Source: an uncultured Pseudoteredinibacter sp. (GTDB taxonomy: Bacteria > Pseudomonadota > Gammaproteobacteria > Pseudomonadales > Cellvibrionaceae). Taken from it: a DNA stretch of 64,000 nucleotides. The stretch spans positions 62,001 through 126,000 of the forward strand of contig NZ_CANMSS010000002.1 of NCBI RefSeq assembly GCF_947500695.1, given 5' to 3'. Position 1 is the first letter of the stretch; every line of letters begins with the position of its first letter. Under the pieces are notes generated by a model. It worked only from the letters and a program-made list of their open reading frames with translations, ran no database searches and was not told where the DNA came from. Positions 18,365 through 28,491 of the stretch are shown piece after piece. The translations under genes were made by a program, and so were the position numbers.

Positions 18365-19486
18365 CTAATTGCTCTGCTGGGATTCCCCCGCCGGCGGCCA
18401 TGGAGTGCGCAACAATCGATCGCCAGCAAAACTACCAATGTACATAAAGTCTCCCATCACCTGAGCAACCGTACCTGCCCCCATTGGCGAACCTGCTTGC
18501 TGTAATAAAACTTGTGTCTGCATCGTTTCAGGATCAAGGGCAAGGATTTCAAAGGGGCCGGGGCAGGAACCCACACGAGTTTCCATGCACTGCTGAGCAC
18601 CTGCCAAATCAAAGGTTTGTGAAGCTACCAATAATCGGCCATCTCCCGACCACTGGATATTATCTGGATGTGAGGCATCGACACTGGCCAATACTTCACC
18701 ACTGCGCCAATCCACTTTATGTACTTGATTATCTGCCCAACCACTAACAAACAGATAGTTGAATGCAGGATCTACTTGAATGCCATTTAAATAGGCACCA
18801 CGAAAATTACCCACCTTGGTAAAACTTCCACCATTATCAGGCTTCCAATGCCACACCCAACCTGTTTTAAAACCCAATAGGCCCTGCAACTGCGGCCAAT
18901 TAATCACCCCCAAAGAGAAACCTTCGCGGGCAAACATATGGGTACTAAAAAAGCTACCGTCGGGGCCCGCGACAACATCATTAATATAGCTGTTATCCGG
19001 CATCTCCACACAACCCTGCCAACTAATCTGATAATTTTCATTGGCACGGCGAATTAAAAAAGATTCAACAGCTTCTCGACCACCATGATTGACCACTAAT
19101 AATCGCTGAGTGTTTTCGTCTACTTGACTTAGGTGGATACCATGAGGTGATAATAACTCTCCCGGTGGTTTACAGTCTGGCTGCCCCCAATGCTCCGAAT
19201 CAGCCTCGGTGAAATCAGGAAAGATTTTTAAATGTTTCGCTTTAACATCAAAAAATGCCAAAGAGCCCGGCGTATGCTCCCCCACCGCTCCCATCTGACT
19301 AACTACTAAGGTTCGACCATCCCCCAAGGCTTCCAAATCTTCTGGGTTTTGAAAACCACAGAACACCTTGCGATCCCCAACGGAGTTACAATCTGTTATA
19401 TAGGGCTGAGTTTCAGAACATGCCGCCAAAGCTAATACTGTTAGTAAAAGAGAAAGACGAAAGATAGAAGCTTGCTGTATTACCAT
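18365..19486 (-). CDS. lipoprotein with paraoxonase/SMP-30-like beta-propeller
   Basis: A 373-residue predicted lipoprotein (lipobox LAAC in LTVLALAACSE). The mature part looks like a six-bladed beta-propeller of the arylesterase/SMP-30 type: FQNPEDLEALGDGRTLVVS near the start, LSPHGIHLSQV with the calcium-site histidine region of paraoxonases, then repeated blades such as DNSYINDVVAGPDGSFF and HPDNIQWSGDGRLL. Paired cysteines suggest disulfides. Such proteins may hydrolyse lactones or esters, or only bind; the substrate is unknown. Confidence 0.65.
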   Translation of the reverse strand: MVIQQASIFRLSLLLTVLALAACSETQPYITDCNSVGDRKVFCGFQNPEDLEALGDGRTLVVSQMGAVGEHTPGSLAFFDVKAKHLKIFPDFTEADSEHWGQPDCKPPGELLSPHGIHLSQVDENTQRLLVVNHGGREAVESFLIRRANENYQISWQGCVEMPDNSYINDVVAGPDGSFFSTHMFAREGFSLGVINWPQLQGLLGFKTGWVWHWKPDNGGSFTKVGNFRGAYLNGIQVDPAFNYLFVSGWADNQVHKVDWRSGEVLASVDASHPDNIQWSGDGRLLVASQTFDLAGAQQCMETRVGSCPGPFEILALDPETMQTQVLLQQAGSPMGAGTVAQVMGDFMYIGSFAGDRLLRTPWPPAGESQQSN

Positions 19487-19540
19487 TATTATTCTCGTTA
19501 TTGCCTAATCCTTAGGCTTTGCAGTGTATGACACTTCTAT

Positions 19541-19549
19541 TGGTATAAC
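19541..19549 (+). promoter_or_regulatory. candidate extended -10 promoter facing the repeat island
   Basis: TGGTATAAC reads as an extended -10 (TG-n-TATAAC, five of six matches to TATAAT). It points rightward into the structured repeats starting at 19619. The -35 region is poor. This would allow plus-strand transcription of the non-coding island. Confidence 0.35.
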
Positions 19550-19618
19550 AAAGTATCCGTAACTAAATAACCTCACTCTTCAGCTTAGATGTCTCTACTC
19601 GTGAAAACCACAAAGGCA

Positions 19619-19788
19619 AGAATCTAGCTTGGGGCAGTGATTTGGAGCGACTAGGCTCCTGACAAAACCTTTTGGAAAGGTTTTGGGCTTGGCCGAAGGC
19701 TGAGCGCCTGGACGGCGCGAATCCATGGAACGGGTGGCTGCATGGATGCAGCATTGGAGAGGAAAAGCACTGCCCCAAGCTAGATTCT
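19619..19788 (+). repeat. structured intergenic element, copy A
   Basis: A 170-base element closed by a perfect 21-bp terminal inverted repeat (19619-19639 with 19768-19788). Inside are a hairpin at 19645-19660; a 9-bp helix AAAACCTTT / AAAGGTTTT (19664-19672, 19676-19684); a conserved core at 19685-19724 containing GCGCC / GGCGC around loop TGGAC; and GCTGCAT / ATGCAGC at 19737-19752. The 40-base core is identical to 46841-46880 on the other strand (copy B), while the terminal repeat and the first helix differ in sequence but keep pairing. I do not recognise it as a known RNA or mobile element. Confidence 0.75.
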
Positions 19789-19807
19789 GGTCAGTAGTCA
19801 CCCCAAG

Positions 19808-20108
19808 CAACAGTAGGTAAAAAACGCACAGGAGTGCGTCCACAAGTGATGACGCCTAAGCGTCAACACTTGTGCGAGCCCGCTTTAGGCAAGCAGTTTC
19901 ACACAACTGCGCCAGCCTAGAGCGGGCGACGTTGCTAACAAAATAGGAATTTGTTAACAACAGTAAGTAAAAAAGCGCACAGGAGTGCGCCACAAGTGAT
20001 GGCGCCTAGCGTCAACACTTGTGCGAGCCCGCTTTAGGCAAGCAGTTTCACACAACTGCGCCAGCCTAGAGCGGACGACGTTTCTAACAAAAATAGGAAT
20101 TTTGTTAG
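19808..20108 (+). repeat. tandem duplication of a 150-base multi-hairpin unit
   Basis: Two units, 19808-19957 and 19958-20108, plus the first bases of a third from 20109. Each unit folds into four hairpins: CGCAC-AGGA-GTGCG; a long stem ACAAGTG...CACTTGT; a branched stem GCCCGCTTTAGGC / GCCTAGAGCGGGC enclosing GCAGTT / AACTGC; and TAACAAA-ATAGGAA-TTTGTTA. Between units the first stem changes from A-T to G-C at its base, and the last stem gains one A and one T opposite each other and repairs a C-A mismatch to C-G. Pairing is therefore being maintained. No protein is encoded. Confidence 0.8.
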
Positions 20109-20118
20109 CAACAGTAGG

Positions 20119-20154
20119 TAAAAAAAGCCCCACAGATCGAAACCTGCAGGGCTT
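20119..20154 (-). terminator. fpr terminator
   Basis: On the minus strand GCCCTGCAG...CTGTGGGGC forms a stem-loop followed by TTTTTTT. It lies about 60 bases after the fpr stop and overlaps the start of the partial third repeat unit. Confidence 0.75.
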
Positions 20155-20213
20155 TAGCGTGAAACTGTTTTCGAAAAATTCGCAGTAGTATTTACAAAAC
20201 TCTGACTGGGAGC

Positions 20214-20987
20214 TTATTGCTCCACAAATGCCCGCTCAATAACATAATGCGCTTTCTGGCCATGACGAGACTCCTTAAAACCATGGCCATCTAAAATTTC
20301 GCAGGTTTCCTTTAACATACTAGGACTGCCACAAATCATAAAACGATCATCTTCTAAATTAGGCTTAGGCAAACCTAAATCATGAAATAATTTACCCATA
20401 CGCATCAAATCTGTAAGGCGACCATTATTGCGGAAGGATTCGCGAGTTACGGTTGGATAATAGAGTAATTTTTCACGCACTTCCTCGCCGAAAAATTCAT
20501 TATTAGGCAACTCGTTTTCTATCACATCTTGATACGCTAGCTCGGATACATGGCGCACACCATGAGTCAGAATAATTTTATCAAAGCGCTGATAAACATC
20601 CGGATCTTTAATGATGCTCATAAAAGGCGCTAAGCCCGTACCGGTACTGATTAAGTATAGGTGCTTGCCTTCTAACAAATGATCAGCAACCAGAGTGCCG
20701 GTTGGCTTAGTAGAAAGCAGAATCTCATCACCGACCTCAATATTCTGCAAACGAGAAGTCAGAGGGCCATCTGGCACTTTAATGCTGAAAAACTCTAATT
20801 CTTCATCGTAGTTTGCACTGGCAATACTATAGGCACGCATCAAAGGCTTACCCTCAACTTCCATACCCATCATCACAAAATGGCCATTTTCGAAGCGCAA
20901 GCTTTGGCTGCGGCTGGTATTGAAGCTAAACAAGCTATCATTCCAGTGGTGCACTCGGGTGACTCGTTCACGAATCAAACTGGCCAT
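20214..20987 (-). CDS. fpr: ferredoxin--NADP(+) reductase
   Basis: A 257-residue flavoenzyme that moves electrons between NADPH and ferredoxin or flavodoxin in the cytoplasm. FAD motif RAYSIAS (about residues 50-56), NADP motif STGTGLAPFMSI (about 113-124) and CGSPSML near the C-terminus are present. The tail YVIERAFVEQ is typical of the Pseudomonas/Azotobacter subclass. GGAG precedes the ATG. A divergent LysR gene starts 147 bases away, an arrangement like fprA-finR in Pseudomonas, where the regulator controls the reductase under oxidative stress. Confidence 0.93.
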   Translation of the reverse strand: MASLIRERVTRVHHWNDSLFSFNTSRSQSLRFENGHFVMMGMEVEGKPLMRAYSIASANYDEELEFFSIKVPDGPLTSRLQNIEVGDEILLSTKPTGTLVADHLLEGKHLYLISTGTGLAPFMSIIKDPDVYQRFDKIILTHGVRHVSELAYQDVIENELPNNEFFGEEVREKLLYYPTVTRESFRNNGRLTDLMRMGKLFHDLGLPKPNLEDDRFMICGSPSMLKETCEILDGHGFKESRHGQKAHYVIERAFVEQ

Positions 20988-21133
20988 AATGGATTCTCCA
21001 AGACATTAATTTCATGGACTACAGTCTAGAGACCTATCCATTAACCGTAAAATGGGTTATTTTTCTATTGCTTATCGATTTTTTAAATATAGGGCCGTCT
21101 GGCCACATCTAACCAACAACAGAGATACACCAA

Positions 21134-22033
21134 ATGCGCTTCAGTTTGCGACAGGTAGAGGTTTTCTTGTGCACCGCTCAGCTGCAAAACATCAGCCTGG
21201 CCGCAAAACAGCTGAACCTTTCTCAGTCTGCTGCCAGCTCCGCTCTGCGCGAACTAGAGCAACAATTTGGCCTTCAGCTGTTTGATCGTGTCGGCAAGAG
21301 ATTACGGCTCAACGAGAACGGCATCGCCTTGCGGCCACAAGCTCAGGAACTGATCAGCAGTGCCGAGCGGCTTGAAAGTAGTTTTAAAGGCCAAGCGGGT
21401 CTCGGAGATCTGCGAATTGGGGCAACCTTGACCATCGGTAACTACTTAGCCGTACCCCTGGTGGCTCAATATATGAATGATGCAAAGCAGCGAGGCCAGG
21501 AAGCGAAAATAGACCTACATGTTGCCAACACGGACAACATTGCCAAACAGGTGCTTAATTATGAGATGGATATTGGCTTGATCGAGGGAGAGTTTAATCA
21601 TCCATTGCTACGCAGCCAATTTTGGCGAGAAGATGAGTTACTCATTGTAGCCAATCCTAAACACCCTTTCGCGAAGGAACAGGCATTAGATGATGAACAG
21701 CTTTTATCACTTCGCTGGATAAGTAGAGAACATGGCTCAGGCACCCGCCAAGCTTTTGAACATGCTCTTCATGGCTTGCTTCCACAGCTTGATATCACCA
21801 TGGAGCTTGAACATACCGAAGCCATTAAGCGCGCTATCGAGGCGGACTTGGGCGTCGCCTGCCTCTCCCGCTTAGCCGTGCATGAAGCGCTAAACCGCGG
21901 TAGCCTTATACAACTACACGCCCCTCATCGTGATTGGCGCCGGCGATTTTATTTTGTGTTTCATCGCGATAAAGCCATTAGTCACTCACTGGAACACTGG
22001 CTAAATCTATGCCAAGCTGAGACTTCTAACTAA
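21134..22033 (+). CDS. LysR-type regulator (FinR-like by context)
   Basis: A 299-residue LysR-family transcription factor. The N-terminal winged helix-turn-helix is clear (NISLAAKQLNLSQSAASSAL, about residues 18-37), followed by a two-lobed substrate-binding domain (LRIGATLTIGNYLAVPLVA onward). It is divergent from fpr, and the opening MRFSLRQVEVF resembles FinR of Pseudomonas, which activates fprA. That orthology is inference from position and N-terminal similarity. It probably binds the shared intergenic region. Confidence 0.85.
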   Translation: MRFSLRQVEVFLCTAQLQNISLAAKQLNLSQSAASSALRELEQQFGLQLFDRVGKRLRLNENGIALRPQAQELISSAERLESSFKGQAGLGDLRIGATLTIGNYLAVPLVAQYMNDAKQRGQEAKIDLHVANTDNIAKQVLNYEMDIGLIEGEFNHPLLRSQFWREDELLIVANPKHPFAKEQALDDEQLLSLRWISREHGSGTRQAFEHALHGLLPQLDITMELEHTEAIKRAIEADLGVACLSRLAVHEALNRGSLIQLHAPHRDWRRRFYFVFHRDKAISHSLEHWLNLCQAETSN

Positions 22034-22050
22034 ATAGAATTTTGCACCCT

Positions 22051-22932
22051 ATGAGTTTTCGCACGATTACTTTCTTTAGCTTTGGATTAATACTGAGCAC
22101 TCTAGTGTCAGCTCATGGTGTTTATAAATATAAAGATAAGCATGGAAATTGGGTTTTTACCGATAAAAAGCCTAAACATAGTGCAGAGCTGATAACTCTA
22201 AAAAAATCACCTCGACAGTCACGCCACCACCCCTGGCTAGAAGAAGTTAGAAAAGATGGTAAACGCCAGCTTTTTCTACATAACCCTGTCCATGCACCAT
22301 TGCAGTTTTTCTATAGAAGTTCAGAACTAGGTGAAAAAACAATTCAATTCAGCGCCGAAGGAGCCGGGCAGTATTTATTAAGAGAAGGGCAGCGTTCTTT
22401 TGGAGACCTTAAAACAGGCTGGGCTATTGGAAAAGGCAACATACGGCACAGTCAGGATATCTATCAACTGCCTTTTGACAGCAAAAAGCGCCTATTGATA
22501 TCCCAAGGTTTTAATGGCCGCTTTTCCCATACCGGCCGAGGAAATAGATTCGCCTTAGACATCGCAATGGAGGTTGGCACCAATATTGTTGCCGCTCGCT
22601 CCGGCATCGTCGCTATTGCCAAGGATGATTATCATATGGGGGGCGCTAAACGGTATTTTCTAGATAAAGCCAATCACATTACCATCTATCACAAAGATGG
22701 CAGCTCAGCAGTTTATGCTCACATCTTACAAAGTAGCGCCAAGGTTAAACCCGGCGATAAAGTAACAGCCGGACAAATTATCGCACGCTCAGGCTCATCC
22801 GGTTATTCTACTGGGCCACATTTGCATTTTGTAATTCGTGGACTGGAAAACAATCGAGTCCGATCTTTTCCCTTTCGCTTAAAGAATAGAGATGGAAAAG
22901 TACTCCACCCTAGAGCTGGTCAAAAAATCTAA
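22051..22932 (+). CDS. M23 peptidase with N-terminal DUF4124 domain
   Basis: A 293-residue exported protein. After a signal peptide (FFSFGLILSTLVSAHG) comes a DUF4124-type segment (GVYKYKDKHGNWVFTDKKP), then a LytM/M23 metallopeptidase domain in the C-terminal half. Likely zinc ligands are the His in RFSHTG, the Asp in FALDIAM, and the HLH in TGPHLHFVI. It probably cleaves peptidoglycan cross-links or regulates amidases. The ATG at 22051 is chosen over a TTG nine bases earlier. It follows the LysR gene by 17 bases and may share its transcript. Confidence 0.85.
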   Translation: MSFRTITFFSFGLILSTLVSAHGVYKYKDKHGNWVFTDKKPKHSAELITLKKSPRQSRHHPWLEEVRKDGKRQLFLHNPVHAPLQFFYRSSELGEKTIQFSAEGAGQYLLREGQRSFGDLKTGWAIGKGNIRHSQDIYQLPFDSKKRLLISQGFNGRFSHTGRGNRFALDIAMEVGTNIVAARSGIVAIAKDDYHMGGAKRYFLDKANHITIYHKDGSSAVYAHILQSSAKVKPGDKVTAGQIIARSGSSGYSTGPHLHFVIRGLENNRVRSFPFRLKNRDGKVLHPRAGQKI

Positions 22933-22962
22933 CACAGAACAAGCCCGAGCCTCGCTGCAAGC

Positions 22963-22995
22963 AAAAAAAACCGGAGCTTTTAGCTCCGGCTTTTT
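22963..22995. terminator. bidirectional terminator
   Basis: CCGGAGC (22971-22977) pairs with GCTCCGG (22983-22989), with an A8 run on the left and a T5 run on the right. It serves the M23 gene on the plus strand and the fba operon on the minus strand. Confidence 0.9.
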
Positions 22996-23030
22996 ACGTC
23001 CTAGGCTTTGCGTAGCAAAACCTAGTCCAA

Positions 23031-24080
23031 TTAGATCTCACCGTTTTCATAGCGCTGAAACATATCATCCAAGCTGATTGGCTTAATCTTGCTAGCATTA
23101 CCAGCTGTTTCGAAAGCTTCGTAACGTGCGATACAAATGTCTTTCATCGCATCTACAGTTTTCGCCAAGAATTTACGTGGATCAAATTCGCTGGTATTTT
23201 GCGCCAAGAAGCGTCGTACCGCACCGGTTGATGCCAAACGTAAATCAGTGTCGATATTTACTTTACGAACACCGTGCTTAATACCTTCGCAGATTTGCTC
23301 AACAGGCACACCATAAGTTTCTGGAATTTCACCACCAAACTCATTGATTACTTTCAGCCACTCCTGAGGAACAGAAGAAGAACCGTGCATTACCAAATGA
23401 GTATTTGGAATGCTTTGGTGAATCGCCTTAATGCGGTCGATCGCCAAAATATCACCTGTTGGTGGACGAGTGAACTTATAAGCACCATGAGAAGTACCGC
23501 ATGCAATCGCCAGAGCATCTACCTTAGTTTTAGCAACAAAATCAGCAGCTTCTTCTGGGTCGGTTAGCATTTGATCGTGGCTTAATTTACCTACCGCACC
23601 AATGCCATCTTCTTCACCGGCTTCACCGGTTTCTAAAGAACCTAAACAGCCCAGCTCGCCCTCTACTGAGACACCACAAGCGTGAGCCATATCAACAGTG
23701 CGACGAGTTACATCAACATTGTATTCATAATCGGTTGGGGTCTTGCCGTCCTCGCCCAAGGAGCCATCCATCATTACTGAGCTAAAGCCCAATTGGATAG
23801 AACGCTGACATACCGCAGGAGAAGTACCGTGATCCTGGTGCATACACACAGGAATATGTGGAAACTCTTCGATAGCGGCCAAAATTAAGTGGCGCAAGAA
23901 AGGCGCACCGGCGTATTTACGTGCACCGGCTGAGGCCTGCACAATCACCGGCGAATCAGTTTGATCAGCCGCTTCCATGATGGCACGCATTTGTTCCAGG
24001 TTGTTCACGTTAAAAGCGGGAACGCCATAACCATACTCGGCGGCGTGATCCAACATTTGGCGCATGCTTATTAAAGCCAT
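23031..24080 (-). CDS. fba: class II fructose-bisphosphate aldolase
   Basis: A 349-residue zinc-dependent aldolase that interconverts fructose-1,6-bisphosphate with dihydroxyacetone phosphate and glyceraldehyde-3-phosphate. Family motifs: [18 protein letters not shown] with zinc-binding histidine, [11 protein letters not shown], and VMHGSSSVP. This is the Calvin-type (class IIB) form common in Pseudomonas. It is the last gene of tkt-epd-pgk-fba, 83 bases after pgk, and a bidirectional terminator follows at 22963-22995. AGGAAG precedes the ATG. Confidence 0.96.
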   Translation of the reverse strand: MALISMRQMLDHAAEYGYGVPAFNVNNLEQMRAIMEAADQTDSPVIVQASAGARKYAGAPFLRHLILAAIEEFPHIPVCMHQDHGTSPAVCQRSIQLGFSSVMMDGSLGEDGKTPTDYEYNVDVTRRTVDMAHACGVSVEGELGCLGSLETGEAGEEDGIGAVGKLSHDQMLTDPEEAADFVAKTKVDALAIACGTSHGAYKFTRPPTGDILAIDRIKAIHQSIPNTHLVMHGSSSVPQEWLKVINEFGGEIPETYGVPVEQICEGIKHGVRKVNIDTDLRLASTGAVRRFLAQNTSEFDPRKFLAKTVDAMKDICIARYEAFETAGNASKIKPISLDDMFQRYENGEI

Positions 24081-24163
24081 AATCTTCTTCCTATAATATT
24101 TGGGCCCACGCTATCCCTAGGGGCCTTGTAATGTTAAAACCTTTAAACTCAAAAACTTAAAAC

Positions 24164-25327
24164 TTACTGCGCAGCACGCTGCTCTAAAATAGCAACGGCC
24201 GGTAAGGTTTTGCCCTCTACATATTCTAAGAAAGCGCCACCGCCTGTGGAAATGTAAGATACCTGCTCGGCAATCTCATACTTATCAACCGCCGCCAAAG
24301 TATCGCCACCACCGGCAATCGAGAAGGCATCGCTTTGCGCGATCGCTTTTGATAACGCTTTGGTGCCTTCTCCAAACTGATCAAATTCAAACACACCAAC
24401 CGGGCCATTCCAAATAATGGTTTTGGCGTCAGCAAGGATCTTCGCCAATTGGGCCGAAGAGTCCGGACCGATATCGAAAATCATATCACTATCGGTCACA
24501 TCACCGGAGGCTTTTAGCTCTGCCGCGGCTGTTTCAGAAAACTCCTGGCCTACCACAACGTCTGTTGGCACTGGAATATCGCATTTCTCCATCAACGCCT
24601 TAGCATTAGGAATTAAATCGTCTTCACACAAAGACTTACCCACATTGTTGCCACTTGCGGCCAAGAAGGTATTGGCGATACCGCCACCAACAATCAACTG
24701 ATCTACTTTATCAGATAGCGATTCCAATACCGTAAGTTTGGTGCTCACTTTAGAACCACCCACAATCGCCACCATAGGGCGCGCTGGCTTATCCAAGGCT
24801 TTACCTAGAGCATCTAACTCGCCGGCTAATAATGGGCCAGCACAGGCTTCTGGGGCGAATTTAGCCACACCATGAGTAGACGCTTGGGCGCGGTGTGCGG
24901 TGCCGAAGGCATCCATGACGAACACATCGCATAAAGAGGCGTAGGCCTTAGCCAGCTCATCTTCGTCTTTTTTCTCGCCTTTGTTAAAGCGCACATTTTC
25001 CAAAAGAACCAACTCGCCCCCGGCCACTTCAACGCCCTGCTGCCAATCCTTAACAACATTGACTTGGCGGCCCAACAGACCACCCAAATGATCAGCAACA
25101 GGGGCCATAGAAAACTCTTCGGCGAATTCACCCTCAGTTGGGCGGCCCAAGTGGCTCATGACAATGACTTTAGCGCCAGCATTAAGTGCCTGCTCAATCG
25201 TCGGCAATGCAGCACGAATACGCGCATCGGAAGTTACCTTGCCATCTTTTACTGGCACATTTAGGTCTTCACGAATAAGTACGCGCTTACCTGCGAGATC
25301 CATCTCGGTCATCAGTTTAACGGCCAT
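24164..25327 (-). CDS. pgk: phosphoglycerate kinase
   Basis: A 387-residue glycolytic kinase of normal bacterial length, transferring phosphate between 1,3-bisphosphoglycerate and ADP. Visible motifs: [16 protein letters not shown] at the substrate site, [11 protein letters not shown], the hinge region [14 protein letters not shown], and the nucleotide site [10 protein letters not shown] with [13 protein letters not shown] lies 8 bases before the ATG. It is the third gene in the tkt-epd-pgk-fba run, with a 74-base gap from epd. Confidence 0.97.
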   Translation of the reverse strand: MAVKLMTEMDLAGKRVLIREDLNVPVKDGKVTSDARIRAALPTIEQALNAGAKVIVMSHLGRPTEGEFAEEFSMAPVADHLGGLLGRQVNVVKDWQQGVEVAGGELVLLENVRFNKGEKKDEDELAKAYASLCDVFVMDAFGTAHRAQASTHGVAKFAPEACAGPLLAGELDALGKALDKPARPMVAIVGGSKVSTKLTVLESLSDKVDQLIVGGGIANTFLAASGNNVGKSLCEDDLIPNAKALMEKCDIPVPTDVVVGQEFSETAAAELKASGDVTDSDMIFDIGPDSSAQLAKILADAKTIIWNGPVGVFEFDQFGEGTKALSKAIAQSDAFSIAGGGDTLAAVDKYEIAEQVSYISTGGGAFLEYVEGKTLPAVAILEQRAAQ

Positions 25328-25401
25328 GGTGTGTTGTCCTCATTGTAGATTTTGAAATTCTGCTGTGGGGCCAATGACTTAGCTTGCCCCCTGTAATTTA
25401 T

Positions 25402-26430
25402 CTAAAACTTTTTAGCCCAAAAATCCGCAGTATCTATCATGCGGTTGGCATAGCCCCATTCATTATCAAACCAAGTTAAGACCTTTACCATACGCTCACC
25501 GGCCACTCGCGTTTGAGTCGCATCGACGATACTGGAGCGTGGGTCATGGTTAAAATCACAGGAGGCTAATAACTCTTCGGTGTAACCCAATACGCCGAGA
25601 TAATCACTTTGTGCGGCTGCAGCCAACGCTTGGTTCACCATTTCGGTACTGACATCGCTTTTCATCACCACCGATAAATCCATCGCCGAGACATTGACTG
25701 TAGGTACGCGCATGGCCTGGGCCTCAAAGCGCCCAGCCAGCGCAGGTAAAAGGCGATCGATGCCTTTAGCTAAGCCAGTATCAACCGGAATCATAGATTG
25801 AATAGCACTGCGAGTCTTGCGAAGGTCGGTATGGTGATAGGCATCAATCACCGGCTGATCGTTCATCGCAGAGTGAATAGTGGTAATCACACCACTATCG
25901 ATACCAAAGGCCTTATCCAAGGTGTGGATCACCGGCACAATACAGTTGGTGGTACAGGAAGCGTTAGAAACAATGGTCTCTCGGCCCGTTAACTGCTGAT
26001 GATTCACCCCGTAAACAATGGTGGCGTCGACTTCAGCGGTTGCCGGCTGAGAAAACAGCACATGGCCAGCGCCCGCGGCAATATGCTGCTCGGCGGTAGC
26101 TCGATCATTAAAGGCACCGGTGCACTCTAAGACTAGATCTATACCTAGATCGCTCCATGGCAATTGGCGAATATCAGGCTGATGTAAAACGCGAATACTC
26201 TGCTCATTAATCTGTAGCAGGTCTTCACTAACGGACACAGCCGCTGGGAAGCGGCCGTGAGTCGAGTCATACTGAGTGAGATGCGCGATAGTGTTGCAAT
26301 CAGCTAATTCATTGATCGCCAACACACGTAAATTACTAAATCGACCCTGCTGCTGGGCCTCATGCAAAGCCCGTAGCACACAGCGACCGATTCGGCCGTA
26401 GCCATTTATAGCAATATTGGTCACGCTCAC
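25402..26430 (-). CDS. epd: erythrose-4-phosphate dehydrogenase
   Basis: A 342-residue GAPDH-family enzyme. The Rossmann start ([16 protein letters not shown]) and catalytic cysteine (SNASCTTNC) are present. Features that favour Epd over GapA are AINELAD after the first beta-alpha-beta unit, the [14 protein letters not shown] segment, and position between tkt and pgk. Epd makes 4-phosphoerythronate for pyridoxal phosphate synthesis, although in this position it may also serve glycolysis. The start is GTG at 26430 or a second GTG two codons later; neither has a perfect ribosome binding site. Confidence 0.88.
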   Translation of the reverse strand: MSVTNIAINGYGRIGRCVLRALHEAQQQGRFSNLRVLAINELADCNTIAHLTQYDSTHGRFPAAVSVSEDLLQINEQSIRVLHQPDIRQLPWSDLGIDLVLECTGAFNDRATAEQHIAAGAGHVLFSQPATAEVDATIVYGVNHQQLTGRETIVSNASCTTNCIVPVIHTLDKAFGIDSGVITTIHSAMNDQPVIDAYHHTDLRKTRSAIQSMIPVDTGLAKGIDRLLPALAGRFEAQAMRVPTVNVSAMDLSVVMKSDVSTEMVNQALAAAAQSDYLGVLGYTEELLASCDFNHDPRSSIVDATQTRVAGERMVKVLTWFDNEWGYANRMIDTADFWAKKF

Positions 26431-26487
26431 ACTCTTCGTCCAAGCTTGGTTTAATAGGCCTAGTTTTTAAGGCCCAGTTTGCAAGGT

Positions 26488-28491
26488 TTAGTCTTCTAGC
26501 AACTCTTCAACATTGGCCACCACATTATCAACGGTGAAACCAAAATGCTCTAGTAAGACATTACCCGGGGCAGATTCACCAAAGGTATTCATACCAATAA
26601 CGCGGCCTTCAAGGCCTACAAACTTGTACCAGTAATCTTCATGCGCCGCTTCTACCGCAACGCGCGCCGCCACTTCGATTGGCAATACTGATTGCTTATA
26701 GGCAGCATCTTGCTTACTGAAGATTTCCGCACAAGGCATGGAAACCACACGTACTTTACGGCCAGCAGCAGTTAACTTATCCGCCGCTTGAACGGCCAAC
26801 TCAACTTCAGAGCCGGTAGCAATCAAAATCGCTTCTGGCTCACCACCGCTGTCTTTTAAGACATAAGCACCGCGGCTAACGTCAGCCAACTGCTGCTCAG
26901 TGCGCGGCTGAGGTGCCAAGCCCTGACGAGAGAAGATCAATGCACTTGGGCCATCGCGACGCTCGATGGCGCTCTTCCAAGATACAGCTGACTCTACAGA
27001 GTCGGCTGGACGCCAAGTGTGTAGATTCGGGGTTAAACGCAAGCTAGCTATCTGCTCAACCGGCTGGTGAGTAGGGCCATCTTCACCCAAACCAATAGAA
27101 TCGTGGGTATATACAAAGATGCTCTGCTGGCCCATCAAGGCCGACATACGCACAGCATTGCGAGCGTACTCCATAAACATCAAGAAGGTAGCACCGTAAT
27201 TTACGAAGCCACCGTGCAGAGCAATACCGTTCATAATGGCGCTCATACCGAACTCGCGCACACCGTAAAACAGGTAGTTGCCGCTGGCATCATCGGCGCT
27301 AATGCCTTTAGAGCCGCCCCATAGGGTCAAGTTAGAGCCAGCCAAATCGGCGGAGCCGCCTAGCAATTCTGGCAACAATGGGCCAAAGGCGTTCAAGCTA
27401 TTTTGTGAAGCCTTACGTGAAGCAATTTTTTCACCGGCTTCTTGGCACTCTTTAATATAAGCATCAGCTTTTTCGCTGAAGTCTTCTGGAAGATCACCAC
27501 GGATTACGCGACGCTCAAATTCGGCGGCCAACTCAGGGTGCGCGTCTTTATAGGCAGCCATCTGGGCTTCCCAAGCACCTTGTGCTTCGGCGCCAGCTTT
27601 GTTCGCATCCCACTGGGCATAGATATCCGCTGGAATTTCAAAGGCATCGTGCTCCCAACCTAGGGTTTCACGAACCAAGGCAATCTCTTCTGCACCTAGC
27701 GGGGCACCGTGACAATCTTCTTTGCCCTGCTTATTAGGAGAGCCAAATCCGATCACAGTTTTACAGCAGATCAAGGTAGGTTTGCCGTCTTCAGCACGGG
27801 CCTGCTCGATCGCTTCTTTAATAGCGGCGCTGTCATGGCCATCTACAGCTGGAATAACCTGCCAGCCATAAGACTCAAAGCGCTGTGGGGTATCGTCGGT
27901 AAACCAACCTTCAACCTCACCATCAATCGAAATACCATTGTCATCATAGAAGGCAATCAGCTTACCTAGGCCCAAGGTGCCCGCTAAAGAACAAGCCTCA
28001 TGGGAGATGCCTTCCATTAAACAGCCATCACCCAAGAAACAATAGGTGTAGTGATCGACGATATTGTGGCTATCACGGTTGAATTGCGCGGCCAAGATCT
28101 TCTCAGCAACCGCCATACCTACAGCATTGGTAATGCCCTGGCCCAGTGGCCCGGTAGTGGTTTCAATGCCTGGGGCATAGCCATATTCTGGGTGGCCTGG
28201 AGTTTTAGAATGCAATTGGCGGAAGTTCTTTATCTCCTCGATGGGCAGTTCATAGCCAGAAAGGTGCAATAAAGAGTAGATCAGCATGGAGCCATGACCA
28301 TTAGACAGCACAAAGCGGTCGCGGTTGGCCCACTCAGGATCGGCTGGGTTATGCACTAAATAGTCGTTCCACAGAACTTCGGCGATATCCGCCATGCCCA
28401 TAGGGGCACCTGGGTGGCCGGAATTGGCTTGTTGAACGGCATCCATACTCAAAGCACGAATCGCATTGGCTAGCTGGTTGCGGGAAGGCAT
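26488..28491 (-). CDS. tkt: transketolase
   Basis: A 667-residue thiamine-diphosphate enzyme of the pentose phosphate pathway, transferring two-carbon units between sugar phosphates. The ThDP motif begins [13 protein letters not shown]; the N-terminal [18 protein letters not shown] and the pyrimidine-domain [15 protein letters not shown] are typical. Length is normal. AGGAG precedes the ATG. It heads a four-gene minus-strand operon. In Pseudomonas its upstream neighbour is the ArsR-metK pair; here that pair lies 25 kb away at 53.5 kb. Confidence 0.97.
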   Translation of the reverse strand: MPSRNQLANAIRALSMDAVQQANSGHPGAPMGMADIAEVLWNDYLVHNPADPEWANRDRFVLSNGHGSMLIYSLLHLSGYELPIEEIKNFRQLHSKTPGHPEYGYAPGIETTTGPLGQGITNAVGMAVAEKILAAQFNRDSHNIVDHYTYCFLGDGCLMEGISHEACSLAGTLGLGKLIAFYDDNGISIDGEVEGWFTDDTPQRFESYGWQVIPAVDGHDSAAIKEAIEQARAEDGKPTLICCKTVIGFGSPNKQGKEDCHGAPLGAEEIALVRETLGWEHDAFEIPADIYAQWDANKAGAEAQGAWEAQMAAYKDAHPELAAEFERRVIRGDLPEDFSEKADAYIKECQEAGEKIASRKASQNSLNAFGPLLPELLGGSADLAGSNLTLWGGSKGISADDASGNYLFYGVREFGMSAIMNGIALHGGFVNYGATFLMFMEYARNAVRMSALMGQQSIFVYTHDSIGLGEDGPTHQPVEQIASLRLTPNLHTWRPADSVESAVSWKSAIERRDGPSALIFSRQGLAPQPRTEQQLADVSRGAYVLKDSGGEPEAILIATGSEVELAVQAADKLTAAGRKVRVVSMPCAEIFSKQDAAYKQSVLPIEVAARVAVEAAHEDYWYKFVGLEGRVIGMNTFGESAPGNVLLEHFGFTVDNVVANVEELLED

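Noticed and set aside
19563..19843. Two minus-strand ORFs of 71 and 82 codons
   Set aside because: They fall within structured element A and its flanks, and their sequence is explained by the hairpins. Such ORFs are typical false genes in repeats.
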